A stretch of DNA of 64,000 nt from Kordiimonas lipolytica. GTDB taxonomy: Bacteria; Pseudomonadota; Alphaproteobacteria; Sphingomonadales; Kordiimonadaceae. This document shows, piece after piece, positions 42,601 to 50,427 of this stretch. Location of the stretch: contig NZ_LRUB01000036.1 of NCBI RefSeq assembly GCF_001550065.1, forward strand, positions 248,001 to 312,000, read 5' to 3'. Positions within the stretch are counted from its first letter, which is position 1; each line of letters starts with the position of its first letter. The notes below the pieces were generated by a model. That model did no database searches, had not been told where the DNA came from, and saw nothing but the letters and a program-made list of their open reading frames with translations. Made by a program: the position numbers and the translations under genes.

Positions 42601-43738
42601 TTATCGCGGCAGTCATCAAAGCGGCCTTATTGTCGGTGAAGGCCAGTGGCTTGGTCATGGCCTTGTCGTAGAAAAGCGCGATCTTGTCGTTGCTGCGGGT
42701 CAGGACACCTTCGCCCTTGAAGGCGATATCGCCATTGGTTTGCGTCAGCCCAAAGGTCACATAAGGCAGCGCGCCCTTCGCAAGCGTCGGATACCAGATG
42801 GTGTCGTCGTGGCTGGCATCGATCTTGGTGGTAATGGTGGGGGTCACCTTGTTGGTCGGCAGAAGCGACAGTGTGGCGCTGGCGGGTGCCGCTGTTGCCA
42901 CTTTCAGGGGGGCGCTGTTGCTATCGAGTGCGAGCTGGACAGCCAGCTCGCCTGTGGCTGTGTCGCTGGTGGCGCGAGCGTAAAGTGTCAGTGCGCCGTT
43001 CTTGAGGTCGCTGTTGCTGATGGTATGCCCGTTAGAGAGCGGAACTTCATCACTGGGCTCGCATTTTGCGTCCTTGTAGAATTTGCATTTTGCATCAGTG
43101 GGGGTAACCGTCACCTTGCCTTTCCCGTCATAGGTGGACAGGCCAAGTGTGGACGCAAACTTGAAGTTCAGTGACAGGGGTGTGCCGCTCGCGGTCACCT
43201 GCGGGTCTGGGCTGCCCTGCAGGATCACTGGTGTCACGACTTCCGCCGCCAGAAGCTGCAGGGTCTTTTTCGCGGCGGGGTCGTTATTGTCCACATTGAT
43301 CAATGTTTGTGGGTCGCCGGTGCTGAAATCCGTTTTCTTGCGGGTTGCAGTTTCCAGCATGTCCAGCGTCAGCGCCAGGTCAACAAAGCCCGTGTCCAGC
43401 CCTTTGGCATAGACCTTTAGGCCGGTCTTCAACTCTGCGTTCGAGATGCGGGCCTGGTTCTCGCAGAAATCCAGCTTGCTTGCCTCGCTGAGGTCCTTGT
43501 TCAGATAGAGGTCGATTTTGTCATTGGAGCGGGTCAGGGTGCCGCCCGCCTTATAGTCCTGATCGCCAGGGACCGGGCTGAGGGACTGTTTCAGCTTGAT
43601 CGTCAATTCCTGGGGATTGTCGTTGCCTTCCTGGGTGCCTGTTTGCCGCGATGGGGCGTTCAGGCCCGCCCGGGGGTCAAACCAGATCTCATCGGGGCCG
43701 CTGATGCTGGGGGTAACGACATTGGGGGTGATAGGCAT
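39680..43738 (-). CDS. Giant repeat protein with archaemetzincin-like zinc site
   Basis: A 1352-residue protein. Residues about 45-800 hold six diverged Ig-like repeats, each built on G-x-G-x-L-T-R-S-N-D-K-I-x-L-(Y/F)-x-(D/N)-K followed by (T/S)-x-x-L-x-L-x-L. The last 250 residues carry a zinc site: H-E-V-G-H-F-L-G-L, then 46 residues after the glycine a G-P-H-C-M-C-G, then D-C-L-M-F and C-N-T-C. The order H-E-x-x-H-x-x-G, H-C, C-x-M, C-x-x-C is that of archaemetzincins, with an insertion before the third histidine. No signal peptide is seen. I chose ATG 43738, behind GGAGCG. A reb-sigma promoter motif lies 90 bp upstream. Confidence 0.8.
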   Translation of the reverse strand: MPITPNVVTPSISGPDEIWFDPRAGLNAPSRQTGTQEGNDNPQELTIKLKQSLSPVPGDQDYKAGGTLTRSNDKIDLYLNKDLSEASKLDFCENQARISNAELKTGLKVYAKGLDTGFVDLALTLDMLETATRKKTDFSTGDPQTLINVDNNDPAAKKTLQLLAAEVVTPVILQGSPDPQVTASGTPLSLNFKFASTLGLSTYDGKGKVTVTPTDAKCKFYKDAKCEPSDEVPLSNGHTISNSDLKNGALTLYARATSDTATGELAVQLALDSNSAPLKVATAAPASATLSLLPTNKVTPTITTKIDASHDDTIWYPTLAKGALPYVTFGLTQTNGDIAFKGEGVLTRSNDKIALFYDKAMTKPLAFTDNKAALMTAAITGETPFYIKGSASGETELTFELVNDCQPAILVQKPVSTKLTIKEITEVVSHVDWQSTAIRILPESQAGDGTPVRAYITQKTSGGGNFTGTATLTRSDKLLGVYKSDKRPLFSGNNLSVTLSNEAITNTKNEYTVQWLGDTVPEDTVSLKLTPAEASDPYIVTNPSSQLATINEVGEPPLVVEKTNTVTPVIETDYDLVLQSRGFDDGDKKNATSPTLAHFYCTQSDTQIGYQGDGTLARDNAGIRIFRDKDCTDEIQFVGNKATIPNADLLKKDKTYYLSGAKTGKTSLTLSLAKPPSDLGTKPPFVVKDPVTKQLGVIALTLQVFRDDGTQSPIKAVAMTDRAKWQTGRFLPLQDSTLFGRAKLVVSKVATDTWPGDAGEHVISLDVSSDKASVWDAATNGRIVSKKGQPLTLKKSDLGSDKTYWLQSDGSDPSTQARDIHLSLGMDRKDKDDAAFQGAPDSIKPARNGDWAAATVVKIASLTPNIDNWRQYTNQPIDFSQTANTNQDEAKTGQNMLVTATTEPAVKGIGIDFMLWADPGNASDIPAATKSMKLDTHLPASTNSSGKASTRLKIGRYGGLKFTGVSFLTDDAATGAATFGADATKAPVSYKTKPVTAWRKINYSVAAMKRHDVLSYQDNYSDLFNRGKLQNTFAESFLELATSPDVTEVDNVPALYTSKSPRTPQYSDWIDARILDGSLPDYTDRAFNLMFIEHVAWATTQREQWFSKPVVNGNKFVASLGKRRFDTSTSSRFMVPGSATLQKYSLGFIHRWTENIPDNKVKLTDNADGSYNLEIDLQNVNKHGENIKDLWVKITLIDLQIICGLSVNKEPAVMTACRYAEQLGPSAGDEVYSTAAHEVGHFLGLTPLYLPTAAQTGNKYWYQGTSDKTYYLDTDLTTLKNIAVGIGQGPHCMCGFTNFADLVDNHNVRAKVDCLMFDMTVKPPITKVCNTCKKSVFGREYALANTSALNKY

Positions 43739-43827
43739 GATGGCTCGCTCCGCACTGCTGAATTGGGCAAAGGGGCGATTTACAGGCAGCAGGCCGTGCG
43801 GCCGCTGGGCCACCCCGTTTGGGGTTT

Positions 43828-43851
43828 GACGGCTCGTTAGCGGCTTTGTGA
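43828..43851 (-). promoter_or_regulatory. Putative reb-sigma promoter before the giant metalloprotease, TCACA-N14-CCGTC
   Basis: On the minus strand TCACA, 14 bases, CCGTC, 90 bp before the ATG at 43738. It links this gene pair to the R-body regulon although it lies 6 kb away from the reb cluster. Confidence 0.78.
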
Positions 43852-43947
43852 AGCCGTAGGACGCGTTTGGACATGGGATGGCGCGCGGACGACAAGCGTC
43901 AGCAAGCGATGAGATTTTGTACGAAAGTCAGGGAAAGAAGGGGAAAG

Positions 43948-44023
<76 letters not shown>

Positions 44024-44222
44024 ACTTTCCAACTGGCGCCTGGGTGGCGCCGTGTCCGTGGGCGCATCTTCTAGCACAAAAAAAAATCAGTGCAAGCCCC
44101 TTTTGTATGGTTTTTTTAAGAAGATGTTTCGTGCCGGTTTGGTGTGGCCCATGGGTGGCTTGCCAGCAAACTGTATGGCGGTTAGGGTGCCGCCTGAAAA
44201 TGCGGTTTCGAGGCGGCAGGGC

Positions 44223-44954
44223 ATGACATATCCATTCGATGAAGCAGGCACGCTCGCTAAAGCCGGGCTGAACCTGCATGCGGTGTTCGAGCTTGCGGCG
44301 TTGCCTGAAGAAACGCGGGAGGCGCTTTCGGGTGCGTGCGGCGATATGGGCGCTTACCGGCAGCTGATTCTGCTGGGGCACGGCGGGCGGGCGCTCTGGC
44401 GTGCGATGGAAGGCCAAAAGGCACTGCTGGCGAAGAGAAGTGCCGACCCTGTCGATGCCTACAGCGAGGCTGCTGTTTACACCTACCTTGAAACCAGCCC
44501 GGCGTGCGCGGGGTTTCAGATTCTCTATCCGCCGTCCAGCAGCACTGTGCCGCTTATCCAGCTTGGTGAGCTGGCAGGCTGGCACCATGCGTCAAAATTC
44601 GGAATCGGGATCAATGCCGACTGGGGCAGCTGGTTTGCCTATCGGGCGCTTGTGCTGGCGGACAGCCGTTTTGCGCCGGTGGCCCGCCCGGCGGATGCAT
44701 CGCCGTGCGACACTTGCACTGACAAGCCCTGCATCACCGCTTGTCCGGCAGCTGCCGTGACGGATGAGGCGTTTCTGGCTGCGCGCTGCTTCGGTCACCG
44801 GCTGGCTGACGGTTCAGCCTGTGCGCAGACGTGCCATGCCCGGCTGGCCTGTCCGGTGGCACAGGTGCGCCGCTATGGGCCGGAACAGATGCGCTATCAC
44901 TATGGGCGGTCGCTCGAAACCCTGCACGACTACCGCAAGCGCGGGCTGGTTTAG
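44223..44954 (+). CDS. 4Fe-4S ferredoxin-type protein, QueG-related
   Basis: A 243-residue protein whose first 160 residues resemble the N-terminal part of epoxyqueuosine-reductase-like proteins (G-W-H-H-A-S-K-F-G-I-G-I-N-A near 120), followed by a cysteine cluster C-D-T-C-T-D-K-P-C-I-T-A-C-P near 165 for one 4Fe-4S cluster and a second Cys-rich segment C-A-Q-T-C-H-A-R-L-A-C-P. It is shorter than QueG and lacks the second canonical ferredoxin motif, so queuosine synthesis should not be assumed. I chose ATG 44223; the open frame begins earlier in a region without coding character. Confidence 0.75.
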   Translation: MTYPFDEAGTLAKAGLNLHAVFELAALPEETREALSGACGDMGAYRQLILLGHGGRALWRAMEGQKALLAKRSADPVDAYSEAAVYTYLETSPACAGFQILYPPSSSTVPLIQLGELAGWHHASKFGIGINADWGSWFAYRALVLADSRFAPVARPADASPCDTCTDKPCITACPAAAVTDEAFLAARCFGHRLADGSACAQTCHARLACPVAQVRRYGPEQMRYHYGRSLETLHDYRKRGLV

Positions 44955-45128
44955 CCAACTGCCCGCGTAGGCGAGAGCAAATGTCGTTCCCCGCAAGCTG
45001 GAGGGAATTACCGCCTATTCAAGCGATTGTTATGCCTTTACAATAGCTGTTCGAAAGCGGGCGCATTGAAGCATGTCACACGCCCGACAGAATGTGCCTG
45101 AGCGCTAAAGGCTCAGGAGGGGGAGCAG

Positions 45129-46100
45129 ATGACGTTTCTTAAAAGTATTTTTCGGCCACGGTCGGTCACCGCAAAAGGCTTTGTCCTTATCTTGATGGGG
45201 GCGCTGATTGCGGCGTCATACATGGGCTATCTTGCGCCCGTGGAAGAGCTGCTGGACAGTGAAAAGCTGACCTTCCGTTTCATCGATTTTGCGGTCTCCC
45301 CCTATAAGATCCTGAAGGCGCTGACGGTTGTTATCCTGTTCATGTGGCTGGCATCGGTGCTTTCGGACCAGTTTGAAAAACGCATGATCAAGATCACCAG
45401 CATTCGGTCCAGCAACCGCGAGCTGATCACCAAGGCCGTGACGCTGATCATCTATTTCCTGGCCACCGTCGTGGCGCTTGACATCATGGGCATCGACCTG
45501 ACGGCCCTTACGGTAATTGGCGGTGCCATTGGTATCGGTGTCGGCTTTGGCCTGCAGAAAATCACATCGAACTTCATCAGCGGGATCATCCTGTTGGCCG
45601 AGAAGTCTGTGGAACTGGACGATCTTGTTGAACTGTCTGACGGCACGCAGGGCTTCGTGCGCCACGCTGGGGCGCGGTACACACTGGTGGAGACCTTCGA
45701 CGGCAAGGAAGTGATGGTGCCGAATGAGGATTTCATCACCAACCGGGTCATCAACTGGACGCTGACCAACACCAAGGGCAGGGTGGAGATCGCGGTCGGC
45801 GTGGCTTATGGCTCTGATTTGGACAAGGTAAAGGAAATCCTGCTTGAAGCCGCATCCGAGCACCCGCGCTGCTCCGCCGAGCCTAAACCCCAGTGTTTCC
45901 TGGATGAGTTTGGCGACAGCTCGATCAATTTCAGCCTTTATTTCTGGGTCGATGACGTGACCGAAGGCAGGCGCGAGCCGAAAAGCGACGTGCAGTTTGC
46001 CATCTGGCGCAAGTTCCAGGCGGCGGGCGTGGAAATCCCGTTCCCACAGCGCGACCTGCATATCAAATCCGGCGCGCTGCCGGCGGAGGGCAAGGCATGA
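45129..46100 (+). CDS. MscS-family mechanosensitive channel
   Basis: A 323-residue inner-membrane protein with three to four helices, the last being the pore helix with G-G-A-I-G-I-G-V-G-F-G-L-Q-K-I-T-S-N-F-I-S-G-I near residues 137-160, the signature of MscS. The cytoplasmic beta domain follows with V-P-N-E-D-F-I-T-N-R-V-I-N-W near 200. It protects cells against hypo-osmotic shock in known members. A strong AGGAGGGGG lies upstream, and its stop overlaps the next start (ATGA). Confidence 0.93.
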   Translation: MTFLKSIFRPRSVTAKGFVLILMGALIAASYMGYLAPVEELLDSEKLTFRFIDFAVSPYKILKALTVVILFMWLASVLSDQFEKRMIKITSIRSSNRELITKAVTLIIYFLATVVALDIMGIDLTALTVIGGAIGIGVGFGLQKITSNFISGIILLAEKSVELDDLVELSDGTQGFVRHAGARYTLVETFDGKEVMVPNEDFITNRVINWTLTNTKGRVEIAVGVAYGSDLDKVKEILLEAASEHPRCSAEPKPQCFLDEFGDSSINFSLYFWVDDVTEGRREPKSDVQFAIWRKFQAAGVEIPFPQRDLHIKSGALPAEGKA

Positions 46101-47062
46101 GCGAGACTTTCATCATCGACGCCCGCTATCTGGACCCGGACCATGAGGCCAAGGCCCCGGAAGAGGTGCAGGGCGAAATAGACGAGCCCATCTGGCTGCA
46201 TGTGAATGTGGCGGGCGAGGGTGCGGCAGATCGGCTTGCCAAGGCTGCGCCTTATCTGGACAGCGCCATGATCGAGGCCCTTTGCGCCTCGGACACGCGG
46301 CCGCACGTTGAGGACTTCGGCAAGGAATATCTGATCATCCTGCGCGGCATGAACTTAAGCCCCGGGGCAGAGCCAGACGACATGGTGTCCCTCAGGATCT
46401 GGAGCGACGGAAAGCATGTGATCAGTGCCGAACGCCGCCCTGTGATGGCGGTGAGAAAGCTGTCTGAGCGGCTCAAGGTGGCGGACAAGCCTGTGACGGC
46501 ATCTGAGGTGGTCATCAGCCTCGCGGTCGAGGTTATCGCCAACATGGCGGGGCCTATCGGCAAGCTTCTCGATGATATTGACGAACTGGAGATAGAGGCG
46601 CTTGAAGGCACGCCGGGCGACCTGAGGGCGCGGCTTAACAGCCTGCGCGAACATGTGCTTTATATCCGGCGTTATCTGGTGCCGATGAAACAGGCTGTGA
46701 TGCAGCTGCAGGGGCTTGGGCAGGACTGGGCCGTGGCGGAAAAGGCTATCCGGCGGCTCAGGCATGCGGGCGACAACCTTGCCCGCCATATCGAAGACCT
46801 GGACGCCGCCCGCGAACAGCTGCAGTTCCAGCACGAGGAAATGGTGGCTGCCACATCGGACAAGCTGAACCGCAATATGTATACGCTGTCGATTGTGGCG
46901 GCGATCTTCCTGCCGCTTGGCTTCCTGACAGGCCTTCTGGGCATCAATGTGGGCGGCATGCCCGGTGCGGATGACGGCACTGCCTTTTGGTGGGTTGCCG
47001 GGGGCTGCGGTGCGATTGTGCTGTGCCAGCTATTGTATTTCCGCCGCGGTGGGTGGTTCTGA
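46097..47062 (+). CDS. CorA-superfamily zinc transporter, ZntB-like
   Basis: A 321-residue CorA-superfamily protein: long cytoplasmic domain with a helix-rich stalk (residues 160-265), and two C-terminal membrane helices. The first ends in G-L-L-G-I-N-V-G-G-M-P-G, where G-I-N is the ZntB-type variant of the G-M-N filter. ZntB members import or export Zn with proton coupling. It is coupled to the MscS gene by a 4-bp overlap. Confidence 0.88.
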   Translation: MSETFIIDARYLDPDHEAKAPEEVQGEIDEPIWLHVNVAGEGAADRLAKAAPYLDSAMIEALCASDTRPHVEDFGKEYLIILRGMNLSPGAEPDDMVSLRIWSDGKHVISAERRPVMAVRKLSERLKVADKPVTASEVVISLAVEVIANMAGPIGKLLDDIDELEIEALEGTPGDLRARLNSLREHVLYIRRYLVPMKQAVMQLQGLGQDWAVAEKAIRRLRHAGDNLARHIEDLDAAREQLQFQHEEMVAATSDKLNRNMYTLSIVAAIFLPLGFLTGLLGINVGGMPGADDGTAFWWVAGGCGAIVLCQLLYFRRGGWF

Positions 47063-47069
47063 ACACAGA

Positions 47070-47099
47070 AAAGGCGCCAGCCGCGTGGCGGACGCCTTT
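47070..47099. terminator. Bidirectional terminator-like hairpin between zntB and asnB
   Basis: AAAGGCG pairs with CGCCTTT around a 16-base loop that itself can form CGCC/GGCG pairs. On the minus strand it is followed by TTTC, on the plus strand by CCC. It sits 8 bp after the plus-strand gene and 32 bp before the convergent asnB stop. Confidence 0.55.
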
Positions 47100-47130
47100 C
47101 CCTGAAGCCTGTCCTGATCAGGCTTAAAAC

Positions 47131-49167
47131 TTAGCCTGCAGCCTTGATGTTGGCCTCTGCGGTCCAGCCCAGCTCCTTCGCCTTGGCTTCCGCCAGCGCC
47201 GGTACATCCGTCGACACGAAATGGCGATACAGCATCTGGACACCCAGCATATGGTTGATCACGGCGTCCAGCTGCACCTTGCGGGCGCGGGCTGTGTTGT
47301 CGCTTTGCGCTTCCGCGATCAGGCCTTTTACGGCTGCGGCGTCCAACAGGCCGCTTTCAGCCACGGCGCTTTCGCTCAGGTGCTCATCCGCCAGCGCCAT
47401 CATGGCATTCCATTTGTCCTTGTTGATGGTGGCCGGTGGGGCCATGAAGGCGAATTTTTCGCGCTCATACAGGGTTTTCGGCAGAAGGCCCTTCATGGCT
47501 TCCTTCAGGACATATTTTTCCTTGCGGTCCTTGATGCGGTGAAGCGGCGGGATGCGTGTTGCCATTTCCGCCAGATGGTGATCAAGGAACGCCGGGCGGG
47601 CCTCCATGGAATTGGCCATGTCCACCCGGTCGCCGCCCCAGGTCAGAATCTGGCCTTCAAGCATGGTTTTGGACCAGACATATTGCGCCCGGTCGAGCGG
47701 ATGGCGGCCATCCAGCTTGGTGCGGTCCAGCTTTTCGGCAATGGCGAAGCCGGGCTTATAGTCAGCCAACAGGGCTGCGCGGTCCTGGTTCAGGACGCCG
47801 CGGGCCGTGTCCTCGCACGACAGCCAAGGCTGCAGGCAGCTTGGCGTGAAGCCCACGCGGTCCGTCAGATACAGGTCGTCATGTTCTTCTTCCGCCAGCA
47901 TGGCGCCTTTGAACAGCGCGTTGCTTTCGCCCAACATGGATTCCCAGCGCTTGCGCTCGCCCGCGTCCATATCGTCCAGGCCATGCAGGAACAGGTCGCG
48001 CCGGAAGCTTGGGTAGCCCGCGAACAGCTCGTCTGAGCCTTCGCCGGTGACCACCACCTTGTAGCCCGCGTCGCGGACATGCTGGCTCATCAGATATTTG
48101 GCGACGGCAAGCGTGTTATAAATGGTGCGCTCCGCGTGCCAGACTGTCTTTTCAAAGTGCCCATAAAGCTGGTTGGCATCGAGCCGCAGGATATCCTGGT
48201 CCGCCCCTGTGGCGGCGGCCATTTCCTGCGCGATGGGCGTTTCGTCATAGGCTTTGTCAGTAAAGCCGATGGTGAAGGCCTTCACCGGGTCCTGCCGCAT
48301 GGCGGCCGAAAGGCCCAGGATGGAGCAGCTGTCCACCCCGCCAGACAGGTAGCAGCCAACAGGCACGTCGGCTTCAAGGCGCAGGCGCACGGCTTCGGTC
48401 AGGCCCTCACGAACCGCCTCAATGCTCTCAGCTTCGTCCTTGGGGCCTTTGTGGAAGTCGGCTTCCGGGAATTCGAAATCCCAATAGGGGCGGTCCTCCA
48501 CCTGATAGCCAAGGCCCTGGCGGCGGAAGGTGACGATATGGCCGGGCTTCACCTGGTGAATGCCCTCGTACGGCGTGGTGCCGGGCACCATCACCTGCAT
48601 CAGCTGGTGCAAGAGGCCCTCGTTGTTGAAGCGGCGCGGCACTTCCGGGTGTGCCATCACCACCTTGATTTCTGAGCCGAACACAACGCCTGTGTCGCTC
48701 ATGTGATAGTAAAGCGGCTTGATGCCGAACCGGTCGCGCACCAGATGGAGCGCGTCTTCTTTTGCGTCATAGAGCGCGAAAGCAAACTCACCCCTGAGGC
48801 GCCGAAGGGTCTCCTCCATGCCGAAGCGTGGATAAAGGTGCAGGATGATCTCGCTATCGCTTTTGGTGGCAAAGCGCGCGCCGCGGCTGGTCAGGTCCGT
48901 CCTGATGCGCTGATAGTCGTAAAATTCGCCATTGTGCGCCAGAAGCAGGCTTTCGTCTGCGCTGCGAAACGGTTGGCGGGCGCGGTTCTCATTGAGGTCG
49001 ATGATCGACAGGCGTGCGTGCGAAAAGCCAACACCCTGTCCTTCCATGACTTCCACGCCGAAGCCGTCAGGCCCGCGATGGTGTTGAATAGCGGCCATGT
49101 TGGCCAGCAGTTGCGCGTTAACGGGACGGTTTTTCTCTCTGTAAAATATACCAGCAATGCCACACAT
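47131..49167 (-). CDS. asnB: Glutamine-hydrolysing asparagine synthetase AsnB
   Basis: A 678-residue class II amidotransferase. The N-terminal nucleophile cysteine is M-C-G-I-A-G; glutaminase residues R-L-S-I-I-D-L near 55 and N-G-E-F-Y near 80 are present. The synthetase domain has the PP-loop L-S-G-G-V-D-S near 270. It is longer than E. coli AsnB (554) owing to insertions in the synthetase part. It is the last gene of a minus-strand operon with an ATCase-like enzyme and a symporter, so it might amidate a carbamoylated or imported carboxylate rather than only aspartate. That is speculation. Confidence 0.9.
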   Translation of the reverse strand: MCGIAGIFYREKNRPVNAQLLANMAAIQHHRGPDGFGVEVMEGQGVGFSHARLSIIDLNENRARQPFRSADESLLLAHNGEFYDYQRIRTDLTSRGARFATKSDSEIILHLYPRFGMEETLRRLRGEFAFALYDAKEDALHLVRDRFGIKPLYYHMSDTGVVFGSEIKVVMAHPEVPRRFNNEGLLHQLMQVMVPGTTPYEGIHQVKPGHIVTFRRQGLGYQVEDRPYWDFEFPEADFHKGPKDEAESIEAVREGLTEAVRLRLEADVPVGCYLSGGVDSCSILGLSAAMRQDPVKAFTIGFTDKAYDETPIAQEMAAATGADQDILRLDANQLYGHFEKTVWHAERTIYNTLAVAKYLMSQHVRDAGYKVVVTGEGSDELFAGYPSFRRDLFLHGLDDMDAGERKRWESMLGESNALFKGAMLAEEEHDDLYLTDRVGFTPSCLQPWLSCEDTARGVLNQDRAALLADYKPGFAIAEKLDRTKLDGRHPLDRAQYVWSKTMLEGQILTWGGDRVDMANSMEARPAFLDHHLAEMATRIPPLHRIKDRKEKYVLKEAMKGLLPKTLYEREKFAFMAPPATINKDKWNAMMALADEHLSESAVAESGLLDAAAVKGLIAEAQSDNTARARKVQLDAVINHMLGVQMLYRHFVSTDVPALAEAKAKELGWTAEANIKAAG

Positions 49168-49222
49168 TGGGGTGCCTCTTTTCTCTAAACTTGGGTCGGG
49201 TTCTGGGCTTCAGATTCGGGTG

Positions 49223-50314
49223 TCAGACCACGTCCATCACCATGCCGGTTCGCTGCACGATGCAGGTCAAAAGGGCCATGCGCATGAACACAGCGCCGCG
49301 CGCCTGCGCGAAATACCAGTTGTGGGGCGTGCTATCGAGCGAGGTGGAAAGTTCTTCGCCGCGCGCCAGTGGGTGCAAAATAATGCTGCCTTCCTTGAGC
49401 GGGGAATTTTCATCCAGCTTCAGGCTCTCGCCCATCACCTCGAAGCCGTCCTCAACCCAGGCAATGGCGTTGATGTAAACCACGTCCAGCTCTGGCAGTT
49501 CGGCGTTCAGGTCATTGGTTTCGCGAATTCGCAGGCCTTCGCGCACCAGGTTTTCCTTCTGTTCGGGGGCCCAGATGTCGCCGTCCTTGTCGTCATGGAT
49601 CACCACGACTTCCTCAAAGGATTTGGAAAAACGGGACAGCAGCGTCAGCAGGCTTCTGACCGTACGCATGCGGGACGGAACGCCCACAATGCCGATCCTG
49701 ATCTTGTTTTCAGGCTCTTCTTCCAGCAGCTCAGGCTTCCATTTCATGATGGCATACAGGTCTGCGAGCGCCTGGGTCGGGTGCTCATCCATGCCGTTGC
49801 CCGCATTGATGATGGGAATGCGCAGGCTGTTCATCATCTCCATCACTGACGATTCCGCATTGTCGCGCAGCACGACGCAGTCGCCATAATTGTTGAACAT
49901 TTCCGCCACGTCGGAAAGGCTTTCGCCTTTTGCGATGCCGGTTGTTGAGCGGTCGGTGATCGACATGATGTCGCCGCCCAGCCGGTGCCAGGCGCTTTCA
50001 AACGACAGCCGCGTGCGCGTGGATGGCTCATAGAAGGCGCTGATAAGAAGCTTGCCGGAAAGCGGCTTCATCGGCGTGGCGAAGCGGTCCGGGTTGGCTT
50101 CATACTTCGCCGCCAGGCGGAAAAGTTGCGTGAGTAAGGGGCGTTCGAACTGAGCCGCCGACGCCACATGATTGTTCGACAGCGTCAGCAAATATTCATG
50201 CTCCTCCTGCACGGCGCGCAGAAGCCCTTTTGGGTGCGCACTGCCGTATACATCGGGGCCTTGAGGCTCGAACGAGGCCGCGCCTTCAAAGATTGCTTTT
50301 TCTGCGCCTACCAT
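49223..50314 (-). CDS. Aspartate/ornithine carbamoyltransferase-family protein with altered substrate loop
   Basis: A 363-residue transcarbamylase. The carbamoyl-phosphate site is intact: F-Y-E-P-S-T-R-T-R-L-S-F-E near 95, D-E-H-P-T-Q-A near 175, and the M-R-T-V-R-S motif near 215. The end H-P-L-A-R-x-x-E-L and T-P-H-N-W-Y-F-A-Q-A resembles ATCase (H-P-L-P-R). By eye, the ATCase loop T-R-V-Q, which binds the amino-acid carboxylate, reads N-A-I-A here. So carbamoyl transfer is likely, but aspartate may not be the acceptor. Its ATG overlaps the stop region of a 39-codon membrane-peptide gene. Confidence 0.82.
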   Translation of the reverse strand: MVGAEKAIFEGAASFEPQGPDVYGSAHPKGLLRAVQEEHEYLLTLSNNHVASAAQFERPLLTQLFRLAAKYEANPDRFATPMKPLSGKLLISAFYEPSTRTRLSFESAWHRLGGDIMSITDRSTTGIAKGESLSDVAEMFNNYGDCVVLRDNAESSVMEMMNSLRIPIINAGNGMDEHPTQALADLYAIMKWKPELLEEEPENKIRIGIVGVPSRMRTVRSLLTLLSRFSKSFEEVVVIHDDKDGDIWAPEQKENLVREGLRIRETNDLNAELPELDVVYINAIAWVEDGFEVMGESLKLDENSPLKEGSIILHPLARGEELSTSLDSTPHNWYFAQARGAVFMRMALLTCIVQRTGMVMDVV

Positions 50315-50427
50315 AGCGACTTCTCCTTCACGTCACGCCAGACAAGATAAATAAGAACAAAGGGTGCCACGGTGGTCAGGGCCAATGCTGGCCAGACCAG
50401 GGCGGCAAGCCCTGCGGCGGAAATCAT
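50308..50427 (-). CDS. 39-residue membrane peptide, symporter-associated
   Basis: A short gene of 39 codons that reads M-I-S-A-A-G-L-A-A-L-V-W-P-A-L and continues as one hydrophobic helix ending in Y-L-V-W-R-D-V-K-E-K-S-L-W. Its ATG overlaps the symporter stop (ATGA), and its last codons contain the start of the ATCase-like gene (CTATGGTAG). Such tight coupling on both sides supports expression. Small single-helix partners of SSS symporters are known, and this is a candidate. Confidence 0.75.
   Translation of the reverse strand: MISAAGLAALVWPALALTTVAPFVLIYLVWRDVKEKSLW

Noticed and set aside
43828..43851. CRP-type site reading of the TGTGA/TCACA words
   Set aside because: The second half of each site is CGTC rather than a symmetric TGTGA or TCACA half, and the fixed 14-base spacing over ten sites fits a promoter rather than a CRP dyad.
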